Source: Orientallactaga sibirica (lineage: Eukaryota; Chordata; Mammalia; Rodentia; Dipodidae). From it: a stretch of 64,000 bases of DNA. Positions 51,901 through 60,000 of this stretch are shown in pieces. The stretch is taken from the NCBI GenBank assembly GCA_036365145.1, contig JAEOAD010000040.1, forward strand, positions 13,022,501 to 13,086,500, in the 5' to 3' direction. Under the pieces are notes generated by a model that was not told the DNA's origin, did not search any database, and worked only from the letters and a program-made list of their open reading frames with translations. The first letter of the stretch is position 1, and each line of letters begins with the position of its first letter. A program made the translations under genes and the position numbers.

Positions 51901-54039
51901 TCAGGATCTTTGGGGTGTGGAGGGGTTGTCCAGTACTCTTTTTACTAAGCCTTCCATGCTAAAATTTGAAAACCATGACATTATACCCCTCAGCCAGGGA
52001 AGCACATGTAAATGCCAGAAGGAATGTGTAAGTGACTGTAAGAAACCAGCCAGTGTCTGTGCTTTCTATGACAAGCTCTGAAGACTGGGTTCCCAGGTCC
52101 AGCAACCCCAACTGTCCCAGCTTCACACTCAGGTAAGGTCTCTTACAGCAATTAAGCTAGTAGAAATATTTCCACCAGACAGTATATAATGTTCACTGAC
52201 TAGGCAACTTCTTCCAACATTTATGTAAAAAGAATATGTCGCATTACCATATTACAACACAATTCAAAAGATCTACCATCTTTACTGCTATTGTGAAAAA
52301 TAAAGATGGTAAATTTACAACAGGTTCATGCCAAAGTAATAAATGTAGAATTTCTAAGTAGGCCTATATTATTAAGTCTAATGTGCATCTACCATGCCAA
52401 CGTAGCCTTGGTAAATGGCAGACACTCTGAATACCTTCCTCTTAGGAATAAGTTATACTCTTGGTTAACTAAGCCCAGTCAAGGACAAGATACTATATAG
52501 GTCAAAAGCACATTAGGGATTCAGGATTTAGTCCAGGAAAAATCATAAGAGAAAATCTGTAACAACTACATTCATATGAAGAAAGGATGTTGTCTGCACA
52601 GACTCTAGAAAATGAGCTCAATGAATAAAGATCTCGTCTATTTTCATTACAGTTTATACCCAACTTTCTACAAAGACTTCTCCAGATTCTGTACCTCATT
52701 TACATCTTCTATGTCAATCTTAGTGTCAGGATCGTTCTTGTGCACCCTCCATAGACACATTATAAATGAGATTCAAAAGTTATTTAAGAGCTGGAGAGAT
52801 GGCTTAGCAGTTAAGGCGCTTGCCTGTAAAGCCAAAGAACCCAGATTCAATTCCCCAGGACCCACATAAGCCAGGTGCACAAGGTGGCGCATGTGTCTGG
52901 AGTTTGTTTGCAGTGGCTGGAGGCCCTGGTTGTGGCCATTATCTCCCTCCCTCCCTTCTTTCTCTCTCTCAAATAAATAAATAAATAATATATTTTAAAG
53001 TTATTTAAGGTTGGGGGTGGGATTCAGTAGAACAGTGTGTGCAAAAAGTGATTCACAAGATTGTGTTTAACTTATTATCTACTAAAACTTTAAATTCTAC
53101 GAGGGATACAGTAGGCATCTAGTCTTGCTCACTACATGTTCAGTACCTAGTATGGTACCTGCCTAAGCAAAACTGTTCTCTAACTAGATCTTGTATGCAG
53201 GTATTTATATTAGCACTAATGTATATTAACTCCCTTCCACTACTCCACCATTTCCAAAACACACATATAATGCTTCCTCCTCCTCTTCTTCATTTTCATT
53301 TTTTTTGGTTTGTTTGTTTTTGGGGTTTTTTTTTTTTTGGGGTGTTGAGGTAGGGTCTCGCTCTAGCTCAGGCTGACCTGGAATTCACTATGTAGTCTCA
53401 GGGTGGCCTCAAATTCACAGCGATCCTCCTACCTCTGCCTCCCAAGTGCAGGGATTAAAGCCGTGTGCCACCACGCCCAGCTCTTCACTTGTTTTTTTAA
53501 TGTTATTTTGAGAAATGGTCTCACTATTTAGCCCTGGCTATTCTGGAACTTGCTTTGTAAACCTGTACATAACACCTGGTTGTAGGGCTGTTTTCCTAAT
53601 AATGCATAATGCATGATTCCTACAGTACAGGTTATAGAAGAAAACAAAAACCAAAATTGGTACTTTTTAAAAGCAAGTATAAAGTTGCATTTAATTAAAA
53701 AACCAAGGTAGAAAGAGCTGGGTGATGACTCAGAGGGCAAGAGTGCTTGCTGCTTACTCAAGAAGCCTCTTCAATCAGAGTCTGCCAAGTTTGACTCCCC
53801 GGAGCCCACAGACATGTGCATGGCCACACGTCTGTAACTCCCGTCTGTGAAAGGGTAGGGGTAGGGGGTGAAGACTGGAGAATGGTGGGGCTCATTAACA
53901 GACAGCAACTCCAGGTTGAGGGAGAGACTCCATCTCCAGGAACTATGCAAATAAGCCATAAAAGAAAGGACACCATTCTCTGGCATTTACACACACATGC
54001 ATGGTTCACACACATCTGCATACACATGTGCATATAACA

Positions 54040-54081
<42 letters not shown>

Positions 54082-57000
54082 AAAACAAAGGCAGAAAAGT
54101 TTCACAATAGTCTCTGCCTAGGGATTACTCTTATAAAAGCTGTTACCTTTTCTTGTGTTTTAACTATTGGATTTTTTTCACGTGCACAGTAATTTGCAGA
54201 GCAAGTTCTTCGCTGTATTAAATGTTGGAGTCTTTCTAACTCCTTCTTGTAATAATCCCGTTCTTCTTCTATACCTTTCAGAAACGTGTCTAAACGAGAA
54301 GGTGACTTGTCGCGACGTTTTATCCCATGTTCTAGCCTCATCCTCTCAACTTCCAAAGTAAGTTCTCTTTCTGCAAATTAAAGTGGTTCAAGTTTGAAAT
54401 ACTGTTGCATCTATAATAAGGATTACTCAAAATCCATGTAATTTTTAGAATGAAAGTTACTATAACTCTTTTGTGCATTACCTGTAATAATGAGGTAAAT
54501 ATTGAAAGGAAAAGAAAAACACAAAAGCAAAACACCAAAGTTTAAGTACAGAGAGTTCAATAGGTGACAGCCACCCTGCTTCAGTACCATCCCAGGCTGA
54601 ATACTGCTCCGTACTATAAATGAAGCAATGCATTTCCATGGTGCGTCTGAAGGACATAAAATATGTACTAAAAGAAACGTATCTACAAGCATGACAAGCG
54701 AAATTCAACATGAACTCGCTGTAGACAGAGGAGGGCTTCATGACCCACTCCCATCCATGAGGAGCTAATGACAGTTAATGAATGCAGGCAGAGGGGGAGC
54801 CATGCTCTTCCATAGCATAGCTATGAGTAAGTGATGGAAAAGAGGGGTACAGACAAGGGAGGTTAATGTGGGGTGCATGTGATCAAAATGCATTAATATG
54901 TGTATGAAACTTGCAAAAAATAAAATAGCACCCTAAATAAATTAAGCTTACTTCACTGAGATTGAATTTAATACATACAAAAAAGAGAACCAAAAGAACT
55001 CACATGTTTCTTCCAAGAAACAGGACCTACTTTTCTGCTTTCATTTCTGAGACAGGCCTTGCTAGACTGGCTAGAATAGTCCTTGTGCCTCTCAAGTGGC
55101 TAGTGCTACATGTGTGCATCACTGTGCCCAGCTTGCAATTACGAGTTTTTAACATAAAAACTACCTTTTCCTAAGTCAAAAGTAAGCAAATACTGACAGT
55201 TTTATATAGTTCAACCTAATGTAGCCGATGCTCACCATGCTGAACTTGGGACAATTTCCATGATGGATTCTGAATCACCCCATCCCTTTGTTTACATATT
55301 CAGCAGATATACAACTTACTCTATGCAGCTGGCAACTTTGTGAACTTAGAAAGCTCATGAATTCATAATTTCATGCCAAGAAAGAATGATTGGAGAGGTA
55401 AAAGGAAAACAAGAGTGGAAGGGCATGGGCATCTGTCGTCAATGCTGGAAATCAATACCTGATAAATGAAAAGCCTCCACTCCATTTGGAATAGCAGGTG
55501 AAAGATGATCTTATGAAGAGCACTATTGGTGAAGCGGGGACAAAGCCACCTGCAGTGAACTGCAGAGCTAAGGGTCAGAGGTAATCAAACAGAAGCAGTA
55601 CATGTGGATATGAAGGCAGCACAAGTGCATTTCCTAAACAGAGTCTGTCTTCAAATGTGTACTCTTTCAGAACGGTCTTGTTAGCTAGTCTTTCTCAAAG
55701 AAGGATATACTTCTACTGCAAAATACCTACAACAGGGGCTCCAGCACCAACAGGAGCAAGAGAGATCTCCACTGCATCTCCAGTGCCTGCTATGGCTCTG
55801 GGATGCATTCAACAAATAGTTTTTAAAAGAATGAATGAAAGATCACTAATAAAACTGATAATCTAAATACATAAAGTAGTTTTTAAAAAAATTTTTAAAA
55901 GGGTTGGGGAAATGGCTTAGCGGCTAAGACGTTTGCCTGCAAAGCCGAAGGACCTCACTCAGTTCAATTCCCCAGGACCTATGTAAGCCAGATGCACAAG
56001 GAGGCATATGACTTCATTTGCAGTGGCTGGAAGCCCTGGTGTGCCCATTCTCTCTCTCTCTCTCTCTCTCTCAAATAAATAAATATTAAAAAAAATTAAA
56101 ACTGATCATCAAGAGCAAATCATGCTGCCTACACAAGACCTGCATAATTAAAAAGATTAAAAACATGATGGCATCAAAATAGGAGAGGGACTACTTGGAA
56201 AGAAGCGGTTCAGCTTGGGGGTTAAGAGGGGAACAAAGGACGATGGTGAGAGGGTATCATGATCAGGGTACGTTTTGTATATGAATGAAGGTTGTCAGTA
56301 AAGTTTTTAAAGAGCAAACCACTTTTCAAGTTATCACTAGTTTCCATCTTACCTGTCACTGAAAAACTTTCTATCTTTTTGCAAAGTCTGTGCTTCTCTT
56401 GTTCAAGCTGAAGGACGATGGTCTCCAGGTCTGACTTGAGAAAGAGCTCTTCACTCAGCTTCTCCTTCTCCTTATGGCATAAGCTTAGTTCCTACAAATT
56501 TTAATAAGTTTTCTGATAACTATATTAAATGTTACAAGGAAAATTTTTAATTACTTGCACACACAGTTTAAACTGTGGCTAAAAGCACCATAAAACCCAA
56601 ATGTCAGTAATGCTCCTTTCTGGGTGGTAACTAGATTTTATTTTCTTCTAACCAGTTTAGCATATTGCCCTACTCTTCCTGAGTATGTGCACTGTGTGCA
56701 ATAAAACTTATCCAAGCCCATGTTTACAAGAGCGCAGTGGTAAATATCCACTGACACAGGATCCATCATTTTCACAATGTACATACTTAGTAAATGTTCA
56801 TTGTTGCTAATGGCACCATTATATCAAAAATACATAAAATGCCGGGCGTGGTGGCGCACGCCTTTAATCCCAGCACTTGGGAGGCAGAGGTAGGAGGATT
56901 GCCGTGAGTTCGAGGCCACCCTGAGATTACATAGTTAATTCCAGGTCAGCCTAGACCAGAGTGAAACCCTACCTCGAACCCCGCCCCCCCCAAAAAAAAC

Positions 57001-60000
57001 CATAAAATTTATCATTAATAGAAAATATAAGAAAGAGCCAGGCATGGTAGCTCATGCTTTTAATCCTAGCACTCAGAAAGCAGAGGTATGAGGATCGCCG
57101 TGAGTTCAAGGCCACCCTGAGACTACAGAGTGAATTCCAGGTCAGCTGGGCTACAGAAAGTAACTACAGTGACATTAATTAATGTTAGGCAACCCCACTG
57201 GAGCTTGGTTACAGGTCTGAGATGACACAATTACAGTCATCGCTTACAGTATGCAGGAACAGTGAACACTGCCAGCACTCTCCTCCACCTAGCTCATGTC
57301 AACAAAAATAAAAAAGCACCTTCTTTATGATTACTGAACCATGGGAAATTTTTATGAGACCCAAGAGGGACAAACTTTAGCAGTGTAGTTACTCAGTGCT
57401 GAACTAAAGACTTGTTAAACTGAATTCAAAAAGCAGTCACTACGTTAGTCACAGTGTGCATATGAAAATCAACAAGTATCTGAGCACCTACCATGTGGCA
57501 CTGTCCATACATGGCTTCCTTTGCCACTGACTGATGTCATCAGAACATGGCAGCTTGTTTGTCATAATGACAAAGTCTGAAAGTTACTATCAATCTTTGC
57601 TCTAATCTTACAAAAAAAAAAAAAAAAAAAAAAAAAACAACCTCCTCACTCTTTTGGCTGGCACCCAGTTCCAGTTCCACCTGTAAGACCCTCTAGCTGC
57701 TGATTCCAGATTGTATTTGTATCTAGACTTTTCCTGGGATAATTACTATTTTTCTCACTAAAAGCCTATCAGAACAAGAGCCACATGACTGGTAAACAGT
57801 TTGTACTACATCAAACAAAGCAATTAAAAGAGTTAACAATGTTTTAAATAAGTCAATAAACAAATCAAGTAACCATTGTTAATTTTAGTATTATAAGAAT
57901 ATTATTAGGAATACCCCAAGCCATAAAGTAGTTAAATTAATGCAGAGTTCCTAATAGGTCTCAAATTTTACTATCAAATCTACTATATATAAAAAAGACT
58001 TACAAAAATATAAAATTATATATCTATACAGTTGTGTATTCACTTCTTAGCTATAAAAAGGAATGAATTTGGGCTGGAGAGATGGCTTAGTGGTTAAGGT
58101 GCTTGCCTGTAAAGCCTAAGGACTCATATTTGGCTCCTCATGTCCCACATAAGCCAGATGCACAGTGACACAAGTGCATAAGGTCGCACAAGGGGGCACA
58201 TGCATCTGGAGTTTGACTTCTGTATCTGGAGGCCCTGATGTGCCAATTCTCTTTCATTAAAAAAAAAGGCCAGTCCATTGGGCTTGCCTCAAAAAATTTT
58301 TTTAATTTTATTAATTTTGTTTATTTGAGAGTGACAGAGATAGAAAGAGGCAGAAAGAGGGAGAGGGAGAGAGATTGGGCACACCAGGGCCTCCAACCAC
58401 TGCAAACAAACTCCAGATGCATATGCCACCTTGTGCATCTGGCTTACGTGGGTACTGGGGAATCAAGCCTCAAACCAGGGTCCTTAGGCTTCACAGGCAA
58501 GTGCTTAGCCACTAAGCCATCTCTCCAGGCCCTTGCCTCAAAATATATATATATATTTTTGGTTTTTCTAAGGTAGGGTCTCACTCTGGCCCAGGCTGAT
58601 CTGGAATTCACTATGTAGTCTCAGGGTGGCCTTGAACTCACGGCAATCCTCCTACCTCTGCCTCCCAAGTGCTGGGATTAAAGGCGTGCGCCACCATGCC
58701 CAGCTTCAAAATATTTTTTTGGTGGGGGGGGGAGGTTTGAGGAAGGATCTTTAGCCCAGGCTGACCTAGAATTCTCTACATAGTCTCAGGGTGGCCTTGA
58801 ACTCATGGCGATCCTCCTACCTCTGCCTCCTGAGTGCTGGGATTAAAGGCATGCCCCACCACGCCCAGCAAAAGATTTTTTTTAATAAAAAGGGAATGAA
58901 TTTGATACATGGTACATTGTTTGTGAACCCTGAAAGCATTTGCTAGGTGAAGGAAGCCTTACACAAAAGGTCACATACTGTTTTTTTTTTCCTTTTTGTT
59001 TTTCAAGGTGGGGTCTCACTTTAGCCCAGGCTGGCCAGGAATTCACTATGTAGAGCCTCGGGTTGGCCTCAAACTCATGGTGATCCTCCTATCTCTGCCT
59101 CTCGAGTACTGGGATTAAAGGAGTGTGCCAACACCTGGCAAAAGGCCACAAACTGTATGATCCATTACATGGGGCCGTCAGCAGAACAGTTCAATCTACA
59201 GAAACTGAAAGGTGAGGGCTTGTCAGGAATGAGCAGAGGGTAATCACAGTGATGGCTAATGGATACAAATTTTCTTCTCAGCGTGATGCAAATGCTATGG
59301 GAGCAGACATGGCTCCGTGGTTAAGGCGCTTGCCTGCAGAGCCTAATGACCTGAGATCAATTTCCCAGTACCCAAGGAAAGTCAGATGCACAAAGTGGCA
59401 CATGCATCTGGAGTCCATTTGCAGTAGTTATAGGCCATGGTGCACCCATTCTCTCTGCTCTCTTCTATCTGTGTCTACTTACAAAGAAATAAATTTAAAA
59501 CAAGCCAGCAGAGTGGTGGTTTGATTCAGGTGTCTCCCATGAACTTAGGTGTTCCCAGCTGATGGAGATTTGGGATTAACACCTCCTAGAGGCAATGTAT
59601 TGTTGGGGGTGGGCTTATAGCGAGTTTCCCCTTGCCAGTGTTTGGCACTATTCCTGTTGTCCACCTGATGTTGGTGAGGAGGTGATGCCACCCTCTGCTC
59701 GTGCCATCGATTTCCCTGCCATCATGGAGCTTCCCCTCAAGTCTATAAGCCAAAATAAATCATCTTTTCCCACAAGCTGCTCTTGGTTGGGTGATTTCTG
59801 CCAGCAATGTGAACCTGACTGCAAGAAGACTATACTAAAACCAGACTGTACACTTAAAAGAGTAAGATGACACACACATTCTATCTCCATAAACATATAT
59901 GTAAGAGCTGGGCATGGTGGTGCACGCCTTTAATCCCAGCACTCGATGCCATGAGTCCAAGGTCCCCTGAAAGTACACAGCGAATTCCAAGTCAGCCTGA

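Larger units (their letters stand above)
58030..59880 (+). mobile_element. Old L1M 3' fragment opened by at least seven later insertions
   Basis: L1 pieces at 58030-58071 (tagctataaaaaggaatgaa), 58870-58980, 59140-59296 and 59836-59880 (actgtacacttaaaagagta) line up in order as one element. Confidence 0.6.

Noticed and set aside
58238..58576. 112-codon plus-strand open frame
   Set aside because: Entirely within tRNA-SINE and B1 sequence.
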